Below are positions 26,992 to 35,485 of a DNA stretch of 64,000 nucleotides, piece after piece (the first letter of the stretch is position 1; every line of letters begins with the position of its first letter). The stretch is from positions 5,024,501 to 5,088,500 of the forward strand of contig NZ_CP128362.1 of assembly GCF_034274695.1 (NCBI RefSeq), in the 5' to 3' direction. Both the position numbers and the translations under genes were made by a program. The DNA comes from Chitinophaga sp. LS1. Its GTDB lineage: Bacteria; Bacteroidota; Bacteroidia; Chitinophagales; Chitinophagaceae. Below the pieces are notes generated by a model that worked only from the letters and a program-made list of their open reading frames with translations, ran no database searches and was not told where the DNA came from.

Positions 26992-27552
26992 ATGTCTGCA
27001 TTAGATTGGAAACTGCTTGAATCAAAGTATCTTTTTAAAAGTAACTGGTTAACAGCCCGCGAAGATAAATGCGAGACACCACAAGGCAAGATTGTAACTC
27101 CGTACTATGTACTGGAATACAATGACTGGGTGAATTGCGTAGCCCTGGATGATCAGGGGCGGGTGATTATGGTGAAACAATATCGTCATGGTATCCGACA
27201 GACTTTGCTGGAAATACCCGGTGGTACCATGGATAACGACGATCCTTCTCCTGAATATGCCATGCGTCGTGAACTGCTGGAAGAAACAGGCTACGGGTTT
27301 GATCAGTTGATCAGCTTAGGCAAGATCGCGCCGAACCCTGCGAGTAGTAATAATCTCACGCATATGTTCCTGGCAACAGGAGGGAAGAAGGTACAGGAAC
27401 AGGATCTGGATGAGAATGAGGAAATTGAAATCGTGCTGCTTGAAATGGAGGAACTGGAAGCGATGCTGAAAGATAATCAATTGCTGCAAAGTCTGCATGT
27501 GACCTGCATATTCTATGCATTGTTAAAGTTGAAAGAACTGGCTTTTGTATAA
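26992..27552 (+). CDS. Nudix hydrolase, ADP-ribose pyrophosphatase-like
   Basis: The protein is 186 aa. The Nudix box is GGTMDNDDPSPEYAMRREL followed by LEETGY (about 79-104), which fits GX5EX7REUXEEXGU with the spacing used by ADP-ribose pyrophosphatases. WVNCVALDDQGRVIMVKQYRHG precedes it, and APNPASSNNLTHMFLATGG follows. It hydrolyses a nucleoside diphosphate linked to another group, most likely ADP-ribose or a sugar nucleotide. The gene ends 15 bp before a strong hairpin. Confidence 0.9.
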   Translation: MSALDWKLLESKYLFKSNWLTAREDKCETPQGKIVTPYYVLEYNDWVNCVALDDQGRVIMVKQYRHGIRQTLLEIPGGTMDNDDPSPEYAMRRELLEETGYGFDQLISLGKIAPNPASSNNLTHMFLATGGKKVQEQDLDENEEIEIVLLEMEELEAMLKDNQLLQSLHVTCIFYALLKLKELAFV

Positions 27553-27566
27553 TAGAAAGCGCATTG

Positions 27567-27616
27567 AAATGAAAAGAGCGTGTATCTTCAAAAACAGATA
27601 CACGCTCTTTTCATTT
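27567..27616. terminator. Terminator-like hairpin with recurring core AGAGCGTGTATC
   Basis: The arms 27567-27586 and 27597-27616 are perfect 20-bp complements (AAATGAAAAGAGCGTGTATC and its reverse complement) around a 10-nt loop. It begins 15 bp after the Nudix stop and lies between convergent genes, so it can terminate both. Module B (inverted) abuts it. Confidence 0.85.
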
Positions 27617-27661
27617 GAAAATGCTTTTCATTCCCCGTTGGTGAATTCTCTCTTTCATGAA
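27616..27661 (-). repeat. Dispersed repeat module B (inverted copy)
   Basis: Read on the minus strand this is TTCATGAAAGAG-GAATTCACCAACGGGG-AATGAAAAGCATTTTCA, nearly identical to 9706-9752. A 13-bp inverted repeat (AGAACTCATTTCA at 27669-27681 with its complement at 27727-27739) lies between it and the folC stop and may terminate folC. Confidence 0.75.
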
Positions 27662-27741
27662 TGCTTCCAGAACTCATTTCATAATTATCATTTAAGTATT
27701 GATTATCAATTACAAATGCCTATTTGTGAAATGAGTTCTAA

Positions 27742-29028
27742 TTACATTGCTTCGCCGACTATAAAGAAACTACCACATACCAATATCACATCTTCCTCAT
27801 GCGCATGCTGCTTTGCCGCTGAAAAAGCCTGTTGTACATTCGCATACACCTTGCCTCTCAAACCCGCTGCTGCACCCATCTCTGCCAGCTCATGTTCATC
27901 CAGTGCCCTGGGTATCTGTGCCCTTGTAAAATAATAGGTTGCTGCCGGTGGAAACAGTTTTAATACCTTACTCACTTCCTTGTCTTTCACAAAACCTGTC
28001 ACTATATGCAGGTGTCTGTATGTCATATGTTCCAGCTGACCCATGACCTCACCAATGCCTGCCTCATTATGTCCTACATCAAATACGGTGAGCGGGTTGT
28101 GTGCCACCACATCCCATCTGCCTCTCAGGCCGGTTAATTTTTTCACATGGCTCAGGGCGGTTTTTACGCCTTCATCCGGTAGTTCCCAACCTGCCTGTTG
28201 CAATACTTTCACGGCACTCAGTACTCCCATGATATTTTTCACCTGGTATTGGCCGCTCAGATCTGGTTTGATATCCCATACCTGTTCACTCTGATGTGGT
28301 CTTAATTGCAGATGCAAATGTCCGTTGTGCAAGTCATTATCCTGCACCAGCCAATACTGGTCTGCAAAGGTAATGGGGGCTTCCATGGCTTTTGCCTTAT
28401 CAATAAATACCTGCTCTACTTCAGTTTGTGTCTGCGCGATTACCACCGGTATATTCGGTTTGATAATGCCTGCTTTTTCACTGGCTATTTCAGGCAGGGT
28501 ATTGCCCAGCAGGTTCATGTGATCATAGCTGATATTGGTGATCACTGACAATTCGGGCGTGATAATATTTGTGCTATCTAACCGGCCACCAAGGCCTACT
28601 TCAATAATGGCGATATCGACCTGTTCCAGTGCAAAATACTGAAATGCCATGGCCACTGTCAGCTCGAAAAAGGAAGGATCAAGTTGTTCAATAGATGGTT
28701 GTGTTTGTTGTACAAACTCTACGACAAACTCCTGGTCAATCATCTCACCATTGATACGGATCCGCTCCCTGAAATCCTTCAGGTGCGGAGAGGTATACAA
28801 TCCGGTCTTGTATCCCGCCTGCTGAAAAATAGCTGCCAGCATATGGCTGGTAGAGCCTTTGCCGTTAGTACCGGCTACGTGAACTGTTTTGAACAGGCGT
28901 TGGGGATTGCCCAGTTGTTCGCATAAAGCGATGGTATTATGCAGGTCTTTTCTGAAAGCGCTAGCCCCCACACGGGTGAACATGGGCAGGCGCTCATAAA
29001 GGTAGTCCAGAGTTTGTTGGTAGTTCAT
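27742..29028 (-). CDS. folC: Folylpolyglutamate synthase / dihydrofolate synthase
   Basis: The protein is 428 aa from ATG 29028 (MNYQQTLDYLYERLPMFTRVG); an in-frame TTG two codons upstream is less likely. Mur-ligase-like motifs are HVAGTNGKGSTSHMLA (P-loop, about 49-64), GLYTSPHLKDFRERI, EVGLGGRLDSTNII, ITNISYDHMNLLG and SEKAGIIKPNIP. The C-terminal domain has LRGRWDVVAHNPLTVFDVGHNEAG. It adds glutamate to dihydropteroate or folates in the cytoplasm. Both flanks carry the AGAGCGTGTATC hairpin family. Confidence 0.95.
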   Translation of the reverse strand: MNYQQTLDYLYERLPMFTRVGASAFRKDLHNTIALCEQLGNPQRLFKTVHVAGTNGKGSTSHMLAAIFQQAGYKTGLYTSPHLKDFRERIRINGEMIDQEFVVEFVQQTQPSIEQLDPSFFELTVAMAFQYFALEQVDIAIIEVGLGGRLDSTNIITPELSVITNISYDHMNLLGNTLPEIASEKAGIIKPNIPVVIAQTQTEVEQVFIDKAKAMEAPITFADQYWLVQDNDLHNGHLHLQLRPHQSEQVWDIKPDLSGQYQVKNIMGVLSAVKVLQQAGWELPDEGVKTALSHVKKLTGLRGRWDVVAHNPLTVFDVGHNEAGIGEVMGQLEHMTYRHLHIVTGFVKDKEVSKVLKLFPPAATYYFTRAQIPRALDEHELAEMGAAAGLRGKVYANVQQAFSAAKQHAHEEDVILVCGSFFIVGEAM

Positions 29029-29077
29029 GCCCAAAATTAAATGAAATTCACATTTCCGAAAAAGTAAAAAAGAGGGC

Positions 29078-29149
29078 GTATCACAAATAAATGAAACTTC
29101 TTAGAACCGCATAAATGGAAACAAGGCTCCATCAGGTGTCAGAATTAAA
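29078..29149 (+). repeat. Dispersed repeat module A
   Basis: This aligns over about 70 bp with 9636-9703, sharing gtatca-aaataaa, ctt/cct, agaa, cataa, ggaa and aggctccat-aggt. It lies directly left of a hairpin (29142-29188) and of inverted module B (29197-29232). Confidence 0.7.
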
Positions 29150-29188
29150 AAGAGCGTGTACCATTTAAGATACACGCTCTTTTAATTC
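29142..29188. terminator. Terminator-like hairpin with recurring core AGAGCGTGTA
   Basis: GAATTAAAAGAGCGTGTA (29142-29160) pairs with TACACGCTCTTTTAATTC (29171-29188) across a ~10-nt loop. The core equals that of the 11212 and 27567 hairpins while the outer flank (GAATT/AATTC) differs and remains complementary. It lies 3' of the DUF5723-type gene on the minus strand. Confidence 0.85.
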
Positions 29189-29196
29189 GGAAATAG

Positions 29197-29232
29197 ATTT
29201 CATGCCCGTTGGAGAGTCCCCGTTTTCATGAA
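29197..29232 (-). repeat. Dispersed repeat module B (inverted, diverged copy)
   Basis: The read atttcatgcccgttggagag then tccccgttttcatgaa corresponds to the reverse complement of module B at 9706-9752 with several substitutions. It is followed by a T-rich run and then the stop of the neighbouring minus-strand gene. Confidence 0.65.
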
Positions 29233-29261
29233 TTTTTTATTTTGGAAAAATTAACCTTTAC

Positions 29262-30737
29262 TTAGAACTGTGTAGCAGGACAACCCAGCAGTGTCTTACC
29301 AAAGTTCATTGGTATCAACCGGATGGCTACGAAACCATCCAGCCTGTTCTTATTCTTCTGGAACAGGTTAGACAACACGGTATTAGAACCAATCGTGAGC
29401 GGACCCAGACGGAACCCAGCACCCATATCAAACTGGCTGTGGTTATTGACATCGATTGGAATATACACCCCAAAATTACGGGCATCATATCTTGGCGTCA
29501 ATGTAAAGTGAGATACCATGTATGTCTTGCTCGCATCGTAGCGACCGCTGTTCAGCGACATTACTGCATTACCATTGATAAAGAAGCGGGCATCGATATT
29601 GTAATCGAACGCTACGTTCAATGCAGTTGGCAGGTTCATACGGAACTTTTCGTCGCTGGCAATTGGTGTAAAGTAGTTCTGCAGGCGGCGGTAGTAAGCC
29701 TGCCAGCCTTCACCTCTTCTCATTTTGATCTCATTCGGGTTGATATTCGAAGCCACCAGATTGAGGTCTGTATTGGAAGCTACTTTTTTATAAGAGATAC
29801 CACCGATATCAGTGATACTCACACCCAGTCTCATTTTATAATCATCGCCTTCAGGGTTCCAGTCATTATCACCATAGCCCTGCAATCCATCCATTTCGGC
29901 TCTCCACTCATATACCACGCCGAGGTCCATACCTACGCCCCAGTTGCCGGTAAACGGTCTGTAGTTGCTGGTATTGGGCTTTTTCCAGTTGTTGATACCA
30001 TCATTGTAACCCATTTTCAGGGTACCACTGGTAATATTAGCATCGGTCGTGGAGTTCATATAGAAACTCGCATCTTCTACCTGCACATAACCAGCAGCGA
30101 TACCATTCAGTACTTTCAGGGTCACACCACCTTTCAGGAGGTGCATGCCATCGTCTTTAATGATCTGAGCGTAGGTAAAGTCATATTCGTTCCACATATG
30201 AAAACTCGCATTTGCCAGTTGCATATCAAAACGTTGGCTATTATAACTTGCATTCGGGAAGTTGTTTGCAAAGAAGTTTGCCACGTCGGTACTCATATTA
30301 CCACCGTTTGCCTGTGCACGCACACGCCATACGAAAGCAATGGATCTCGACTCGTCGATAGAGTAGAGTACGGATGGCATCATGATATCCATATTACCCC
30401 ATCCAAATTGTTTTCCTGTAGACATGGTATCCAGGAAGTAGTCCCTGTTACGTTTCAGCCTTTCCAGGGAATCTGGTGGATGGAAGATCAGTGACTTTGG
30501 AAAGCGTGCATAAGTGTTTCCTAAAGCGGCGCTTACGCCAGCCACATTTACGTCCCATTTGTAGTGCGTACCGGCAGCCATTCCAGGGTTGGATGGTACG
30601 CCATAAATCCCGGCATAATGACTATTTGCATACCCGCCCATGTTCATATTCATCTGGGCCTTTGCCTTGTACGGCTCGATTAAAGATATGGCAATGACAG
30701 TTGCAAGGCTTAAGACTCGAATTACTCTAAACAGCAT
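29262..30737 (-). CDS. DUF5723-like outer membrane protein
   Basis: The protein is 491 aa from ATG 30737 (MLFRVIRVLSLATVIAISLIEPYKAKAQ, a signal peptide); an upstream in-frame ATG adds a charged, non-signal N-terminus. The body is beta-rich with many aromatic strand ends (GVGMDLGVVYEWRAEM, YMVSHFTLTPRYDARNFGVYIP, GAGFRLGPLTIGSNTVLSNLF), as in DUF5723 outer-membrane barrels of Bacteroidota. The N-terminal ANSHYAGIYGVPSNPGMAAG resembles the NPA-type start of such proteins. Function is unknown. It has its own hairpin 3' and lies 3' of the TonB gene on the same strand, but a terminator separates the two. Confidence 0.75.
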   Translation of the reverse strand: MLFRVIRVLSLATVIAISLIEPYKAKAQMNMNMGGYANSHYAGIYGVPSNPGMAAGTHYKWDVNVAGVSAALGNTYARFPKSLIFHPPDSLERLKRNRDYFLDTMSTGKQFGWGNMDIMMPSVLYSIDESRSIAFVWRVRAQANGGNMSTDVANFFANNFPNASYNSQRFDMQLANASFHMWNEYDFTYAQIIKDDGMHLLKGGVTLKVLNGIAAGYVQVEDASFYMNSTTDANITSGTLKMGYNDGINNWKKPNTSNYRPFTGNWGVGMDLGVVYEWRAEMDGLQGYGDNDWNPEGDDYKMRLGVSITDIGGISYKKVASNTDLNLVASNINPNEIKMRRGEGWQAYYRRLQNYFTPIASDEKFRMNLPTALNVAFDYNIDARFFINGNAVMSLNSGRYDASKTYMVSHFTLTPRYDARNFGVYIPIDVNNHSQFDMGAGFRLGPLTIGSNTVLSNLFQKNKNRLDGFVAIRLIPMNFGKTLLGCPATQF

Positions 30738-30906
30738 ATATCTAATTAGTTGGCAGATGGGTTTTTCTCCCTTATAACGCAAAACATACCTATATATTGG
30801 CAAGCGCTACAAAAGAATTTCCCATGCAAATATATCTAAATATATTATTGTTATTAAATTATGTTATTATAAATGACGATGAAATGAGCTATTAATAGGC
30901 ATGCAC

Positions 30907-30939
30907 AAAAAAATCCCTTCCCGGGTATGGGAAGGGATT
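30907..30939 (-). terminator. Rho-independent terminator of the TonB gene
   Basis: AATCCCTTCCC and GGGAAGGGATT form an 11-bp perfect stem with a 6-nt loop. On the minus strand it is followed by seven Ts, 24 bp after the TonB stop. Confidence 0.88.
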
Positions 30940-30962
30940 CATTTTCTATATATAATCTCTTG

Positions 30963-31853
30963 TTACTGTACTTTAAAGTAGAAGCGGATCACTGCATATT
31001 GTACTTCAGGTGCATCGGAATTGGTATTGTATTTCAATTCTTTGGCTGCTCTTTTCGCAATTTCAATCAATCTTGGGTTGTTCAGGGTGGATCCTTTCAG
31101 TGAGTGAGATGCATCGATCACATTGCCATTTCTATCAACTTTAATATTGACAGCTACATAACCAGATTCGTCTCCATCGTAAGTGAGGGATGGTTTGCTG
31201 ATCAGGCTACGACCATTCAGCCGGAAATCAGACTTACCGCCACCTAAACCACCGCCGGTATAACCGCTGGCATTCGGGTCACCATTGATCTGGCCACGAT
31301 CACCGGGTTTGCCGGTATTACCTTCGCCGGTAGAGTTGTTAGAACCGTTGGCGTTGTTACCACTGTTCTTGCCGGTGAAAGTACCACCACCAAATACGGC
31401 TTTCGCTTTTTGTGGTTTTTCTACTGCAACCGGGTTATTTTCAGAAGTTTTCTTGGTCGTTTTAGTAGGCTTGGTATCCAGGTTTTTGGCTACTTCCTTT
31501 GGTTTTTCAACCGGTTTTTCCGGTTTGTTCACCTCAGGAGCGTCTTCATTGTCCTGAGTAGCAATATCTTCCTGGGTAGAATTGTCCTGAGTTGGTACCG
31601 GCTCGTTCTGAGGGGTAGAAGCATTGGCAGCGTCGGCGCTGGGTGGGTTGGGGTTGAGTGGTTGCTCATCGCCCATACCATCGTCGGAGGTACCGAGGTT
31701 CACTTCCATACCCAGGTCCTGGTTAGGGAGTGGGGGTGGTGCGTTGAAACCGCCCAGGATCAATGCTAATAAAACTAATGCATGCACAGCAATAGTGACA
31801 CCTACTGCTTTTATATTTTTATCGGTATTATTATCGTTCTGTTTTTGCTGCAT
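30963..31853 (-). CDS. TonB-family energy transducer protein
   Basis: The protein is 296 aa. It starts with a cytoplasmic stub and one transmembrane helix (about 16-35, AVGVTIAVHALVLLALILGG). A long acidic and Pro/Lys-rich periplasmic linker (EKPVEKPKEVAKNL) and a Gly/Asn-rich stretch (about 150-205) follow. The C-terminal domain GYVAVNIKVDRNGNVIDASHSLKGST... RAAKELKYNT... YAVIRFYFKVQ is TonB_C-like. It would transmit proton-motive force to outer-membrane receptors. ExbB and ExbD genes are not adjacent on the upstream side, where the next gene is an AraC-type regulator 40 bp away, so it must share them with another locus. Confidence 0.88.
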   Translation of the reverse strand: MQQKQNDNNTDKNIKAVGVTIAVHALVLLALILGGFNAPPPLPNQDLGMEVNLGTSDDGMGDEQPLNPNPPSADAANASTPQNEPVPTQDNSTQEDIATQDNEDAPEVNKPEKPVEKPKEVAKNLDTKPTKTTKKTSENNPVAVEKPQKAKAVFGGGTFTGKNSGNNANGSNNSTGEGNTGKPGDRGQINGDPNASGYTGGGLGGGKSDFRLNGRSLISKPSLTYDGDESGYVAVNIKVDRNGNVIDASHSLKGSTLNNPRLIEIAKRAAKELKYNTNSDAPEVQYAVIRFYFKVQ

Positions 31854-31893
31854 AGGTCAAAAATAAGATATTTTCTAATACGTATGGGAGGCA

Positions 31894-32871
31894 TTACTTT
31901 AAAAACTTCCCCGGTGTAATCCCAAACTTCTTCTTAAATGCCGTATTGAAATGTGCCGGATGCTTATAGCCGATCAGCTCACTGATCTCCGTCACATTTT
32001 TCTCCCCACTCAATAACAAGGCTTTCGCCTCTTCCATTCTAATATCAGAAACCATTCCAAATACCGTAGTACCGAATACTTCCTTAAATCCTTTCTTCAG
32101 GGTAAACTCATTTGTACCTATCTGCCGGGCCAGATCTATCAGTGAACAGGGGTTGTATAACTGCTTTAAGATGATCTCCTTTGCATGATGCATCTTGTCG
32201 ATATCTGCTTTTTTTAATGAGCAAAAGTCCTTGCAGTCATGCGTAGAGAACTGCTCCAATTGCATTAATAATAACTCAATCACCTTCGCTTCGAGGTACA
32301 TTCGTTTAAACAACCCTATCTTCGGACAATCCAGTATCCCCTTAATAATATGCATCATGGCAGGGGGAATAGGCAAATTATGTTTTCCTAACAAAGCCGG
32401 CGATTGGTTATGTACCATTTTCATAAACTGCTCAAACGCCTCCTCATCTTCTATGTATTTTTTAAACAGAGACGGCATAAGGTTGATCTCCAGTATCCGC
32501 ACATTTTCTTTTGCAAATTGAATCTGTCCTTTTATACCCGGTACATAAATGAGGTTATGGCGGTTGTCGCTGAATGTGTAGGTCTGCCCGCCTGATATAT
32601 CCGTGAACGTGGTGCCGCAGAGATCAAAATGCATCTCGACGGTTTCATAATTACTCTCGAAGAATAACTTTGTATGTTGTTTGAAACGCATATCGCCATA
32701 GGCAATATGCATCCCCTCAAAGAAGATCTCTTCGAACACCCCTTCTCCAAATGACTGTGAAATTTTTGTGGTGCGCGATGAAATGGTTGTATTAATATCA
32801 AAATAATTTTCGGGGAAATTACTTTCTAAAACCATTTCTGAAAGATCGCCGGCGTTGATGCTGAATTGCAT
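31894..32871 (-). CDS. AraC-family (PchR-like) transcriptional regulator
   Basis: The 325-aa protein has an N-terminal ligand/effector region (about 1-215, LCGTTFTDISGGQTYTFS, FAKENVRILEINLMPSLFKKY) and a C-terminal AraC HTH pair (about 225-325). The HTH region shows LYNPCSLIDLARQIGTNEFTLKKGFKEVFG, VSDIRMEEAKALLLSGEKNVTEISELIGYKHPAHFNTAFKKKFG in shorter segments, ending ITPGKFLK. PchR-type regulators sense siderophores or iron status and activate a divergent receptor gene. Here a TonB-dependent receptor starts 120 bp away on the other strand, which fits. The inducing ligand cannot be told from sequence. Confidence 0.9.
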   Translation of the reverse strand: MQFSINAGDLSEMVLESNFPENYFDINTTISSRTTKISQSFGEGVFEEIFFEGMHIAYGDMRFKQHTKLFFESNYETVEMHFDLCGTTFTDISGGQTYTFSDNRHNLIYVPGIKGQIQFAKENVRILEINLMPSLFKKYIEDEEAFEQFMKMVHNQSPALLGKHNLPIPPAMMHIIKGILDCPKIGLFKRMYLEAKVIELLLMQLEQFSTHDCKDFCSLKKADIDKMHHAKEIILKQLYNPCSLIDLARQIGTNEFTLKKGFKEVFGTTVFGMVSDIRMEEAKALLLSGEKNVTEISELIGYKHPAHFNTAFKKKFGITPGKFLK

Positions 32872-32939
32872 ATTTATGAAACTCCGTTAAGTGTAATTTT
32901 TATTCCTTCTGGCGTATAAGGCTCTACAGCTGACAAAGC

Positions 32940-32947
32940 TACTTTTG
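32940..32947 (+). promoter_or_regulatory. Candidate -7 box (TACTTTTG) of the TonB receptor operon
   Basis: TACTTTTG matches the Bacteroidota -7 consensus TAnnTTTG, 45 bp upstream of the receptor ATG, placing transcription start near 32954. No clear -33 TTG was found, which would fit an activator-dependent promoter driven by the divergent AraC-type gene. Confidence 0.4.
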
Positions 32948-32991
32948 TTTCCCACAAGTATTCATTCAATTTAGTTAATTAATGTCATAAA

Positions 32992-35100
32992 ATGGTCAGA
33001 ATTGTATCGTTAGGGCTTTGCCTGTTGCTATTTTCTAATACCTATGCACAAGAGAAAGACACGATGAACCGTGTTGAATTAAAACCAGTCATTATAACGG
33101 CAGAAAAGCGTGAAGGCTCTCTGCAAAAAACACCTATATCTGTATCAGCGCTGACGGGGGCGCAGTTAGAAAGATCTAAGACAGTTGAGATGGGAGACCT
33201 GCTGCTACAGGTGCCGAATCTGATGGCAATGAATGTAGGGGCACCTACCCTGAGTACGATTTCGATCAGGGGGATTATGACATTCTCTGTAGATCCTGCT
33301 GTAGGCGTGTATATCGATGGTATTCCAATGTTTGATGGGTATTCCAGTTCTATCCGGTTGAACGACATCGAACGGATCGAAGTACTACGTGGGCCGCAAA
33401 GTACGCTTTATGGTCGTAATGCGCTCGGTGGTATCATCAATATCTTTACCCGTCAGCCGGGCGATACCCTTCGTGGTTTTGCAGAAGCAGGTTTTGGTAA
33501 GTATGCCAGTCAGCACTACGGACTAAGTATATCTGGTCCTATTGTAAAACACAAACTGCTTGCAGGGTTCTCTGGTATGTATGATACCCGCAATGGTTAT
33601 TTTACCAACCTTTATACAAACTCCAAATACGACCGTCCGGAGATATTCGGTGGCAATGCTTATCTGAAGTACCTGGTCAGTGATCGCCTCACATTTACTT
33701 TCAATCTGAAAGGGGAGCAGGATAATGTAAGCGGTGCCTTTCCATACGTGTTAGGTGCAGAGAATGCATTGGCCAATCCGTATAAAATAAACCAGAATGG
33801 CACTAATCAGGAGACAAGGAAATTGTATACCGGCTCCCTGCTGGCAGAGTATAAAACGCGTGGCGCTACCTTCTCTTCTATTACTGGTTATACTTACCTG
33901 CGTGATACTTATAGAAACTACGATGCGGATTATTCTGTCTATGATATGATCACCTATTCAGCCCCGATGAATGACCAAATGACCTGGACGGAGGAACTGA
34001 AAGTTGTGACTGCGGCTGACAGAAAACTGCAATTCACCGGTGGACTCTTTGGTTTTATTGACCGTAAACATTCACAGACGGTGTATACTTATGGGGATGA
34101 CTATGCACTATATGATCCTAATGCACCTTATACGACCAACATTTACGGCGATAAACATATTTATGGTGCTGCTGCATATGCTCACCTCACTTATGCGATT
34201 TCTCCAAAGTGGAAGGTATCAGGTGGTTTGCGTTATGATATAGAAAAGAGAGATTTGGTGACCAGTACCGATTATGTAAAAGATGGTAGTGCACCTGTGG
34301 TGATCAGTCCTGAGCAAAAACTGAAGGGGGATAATAATGCGTTTTCTCCGAAACTGAGTTTGTCTTATATGCCTGCGAATGATGTGCTGGTGTATGCAAC
34401 ATATTCGAAAGGGTATCGTACAGGTGGTTTTAACCAGTATACAACGGATGTAACGAAGTTAAATTACAAACCAGAGTATACTGACAATTTTGAACTGGGT
34501 TTTAAATCAGAATGGTTCCATCACAGGTTGCGTGCGAATGTGGCGGTGTTCTATACTAACTGGCGCGATCAGCAGCAGACGCTGAATCTGCCGGAAACAG
34601 CAATTCAGAATGTAGGCAAGATGGAGAATAAAGGTGCTGAGATTGAGTTGACAGGTATTCCTGTGAAAGGGCTGGAAGTGAGTTACAATCTTGGGGTGGT
34701 GAGTAGTGAGTTCAAAGCGCTGATACTGCCTGATGAGAATCGTGAGAACAAAGATTATAAGGGGAATAAACAGGTGTTCACGCCTGCATTTACATCCTCA
34801 CTGGCATTTACTTATACCTATGATTTCGGGCATCGGTGGAGCCTGTTTGTACGTCCTGAGTGGAAGTGGTTAGGTAAACAATATATGACGTATTATAATG
34901 ACCTGGTGCAAGATCCGTTTAGTCTGGTCAATGCCACGGTGGGCGTGAAGTATGCACAGTTTGAATTGAGTGGATGGGGGAAGAACCTGGGGAATGTAAA
35001 ATACATTTCTTATGCGTATGCAACGCAGACGAAGGAGAATACGCCGTTGTTGCCGGGGACTCCGCTTACTTACGGTGTGTCACTGAAAACAAGGTTCTAA
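32992..35100 (+). CDS. TonB-dependent receptor (siderophore-type)
   Basis: The 702-aa protein has a signal peptide (MVRIVSLGLCLLLFSNTYAQ) and a TonB-box/plug start (ELKPVIITAEKREGSLQKTP). The plug (about 35-145) contains LLLQVPNLMAMN, TISIRGIMTFSVDPAVGVYIDGIP and IERIEVLRGPQSTLYGRNALGGIINIFTR. A 22-strand barrel ends in the typical SLKTRF. There is no carboxypeptidase-like extension and no SusD, so it resembles siderophore/small-molecule receptors rather than glycan ones. It heads a tight operon: the next gene starts 2 bp after its stop. A divergent AraC-type regulator supports regulated metal or siderophore uptake. Confidence 0.93.
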   Translation: MVRIVSLGLCLLLFSNTYAQEKDTMNRVELKPVIITAEKREGSLQKTPISVSALTGAQLERSKTVEMGDLLLQVPNLMAMNVGAPTLSTISIRGIMTFSVDPAVGVYIDGIPMFDGYSSSIRLNDIERIEVLRGPQSTLYGRNALGGIINIFTRQPGDTLRGFAEAGFGKYASQHYGLSISGPIVKHKLLAGFSGMYDTRNGYFTNLYTNSKYDRPEIFGGNAYLKYLVSDRLTFTFNLKGEQDNVSGAFPYVLGAENALANPYKINQNGTNQETRKLYTGSLLAEYKTRGATFSSITGYTYLRDTYRNYDADYSVYDMITYSAPMNDQMTWTEELKVVTAADRKLQFTGGLFGFIDRKHSQTVYTYGDDYALYDPNAPYTTNIYGDKHIYGAAAYAHLTYAISPKWKVSGGLRYDIEKRDLVTSTDYVKDGSAPVVISPEQKLKGDNNAFSPKLSLSYMPANDVLVYATYSKGYRTGGFNQYTTDVTKLNYKPEYTDNFELGFKSEWFHHRLRANVAVFYTNWRDQQQTLNLPETAIQNVGKMENKGAEIELTGIPVKGLEVSYNLGVVSSEFKALILPDENRENKDYKGNKQVFTPAFTSSLAFTYTYDFGHRWSLFVRPEWKWLGKQYMTYYNDLVQDPFSLVNATVGVKYAQFELSGWGKNLGNVKYISYAYATQTKENTPLLPGTPLTYGVSLKTRF

Positions 35101-35101
35101 C

Positions 35102-35482
35102 ATGAAGATCGTGTACTACATCCTCAGAGGCTTGCTGGCCCTGCAATTTATTTATGCGGGTATTGAAAAATTATGGTTGCCTTTTCATGCAGACGGCATT
35201 CATGGCAGTGCGGATTTTCTGGCGTTTTATTTACTACTGCATCGTACAGGTTATCTCTACTTTGTCGGTTTCTTTCAATTACTATGCGGGTTGTTGTTGG
35301 TATTTAAAAAGACATACCTGTTGGCTGCCGTCATGCTGATTCCCTTATTGCTTTGTCTGCTGGCCACGCATGTATTTATATCCGGCAATACCGGTTATAT
35401 GTGCTACGATACCGTATTACTTGGATTTGATCTATTGTTATTATTTAGCTGCTACAGGCGGCTGCTAAACATCTTTATATAA
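35102..35482 (+). CDS. DoxX-like small integral membrane protein
   Basis: The 126-aa protein has four predicted membrane helices (about 4-20, 45-65, 68-88, 100-118). The N-terminus ILRGLLALQFIYAGIEKLWLP resembles DoxX/MauE-like proteins (LRxxLGxxFIxxGxxKL). It has no catalytic motif. It starts 2 bp after the receptor stop and ends 4 bp before the ABC ATPase start, so it belongs to the receptor/ABC operon. A role in quinone, sulfur or redox chemistry is described for some DoxX proteins; here it is unknown. Confidence 0.75.
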   Translation: MKIVYYILRGLLALQFIYAGIEKLWLPFHADGIHGSADFLAFYLLLHRTGYLYFVGFFQLLCGLLLVFKKTYLLAAVMLIPLLLCLLATHVFISGNTGYMCYDTVLLGFDLLLLFSCYRRLLNIFI

Positions 35483-35485
35483 ATT

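Noticed and set aside
29439..30494. Long open frame on the + strand opposite the DUF5723-like gene
   Set aside because: The minus-strand frame encodes a signal peptide and a coherent barrel protein; the + frame has no recognisable features and low-complexity residue use typical of antisense shadows.
32992..35100. SusC-type polysaccharide receptor
   Set aside because: No carboxypeptidase-like N-terminal extension, size about 700 aa rather than about 1000, and no SusD gene nearby; it fits a siderophore-type receptor instead.
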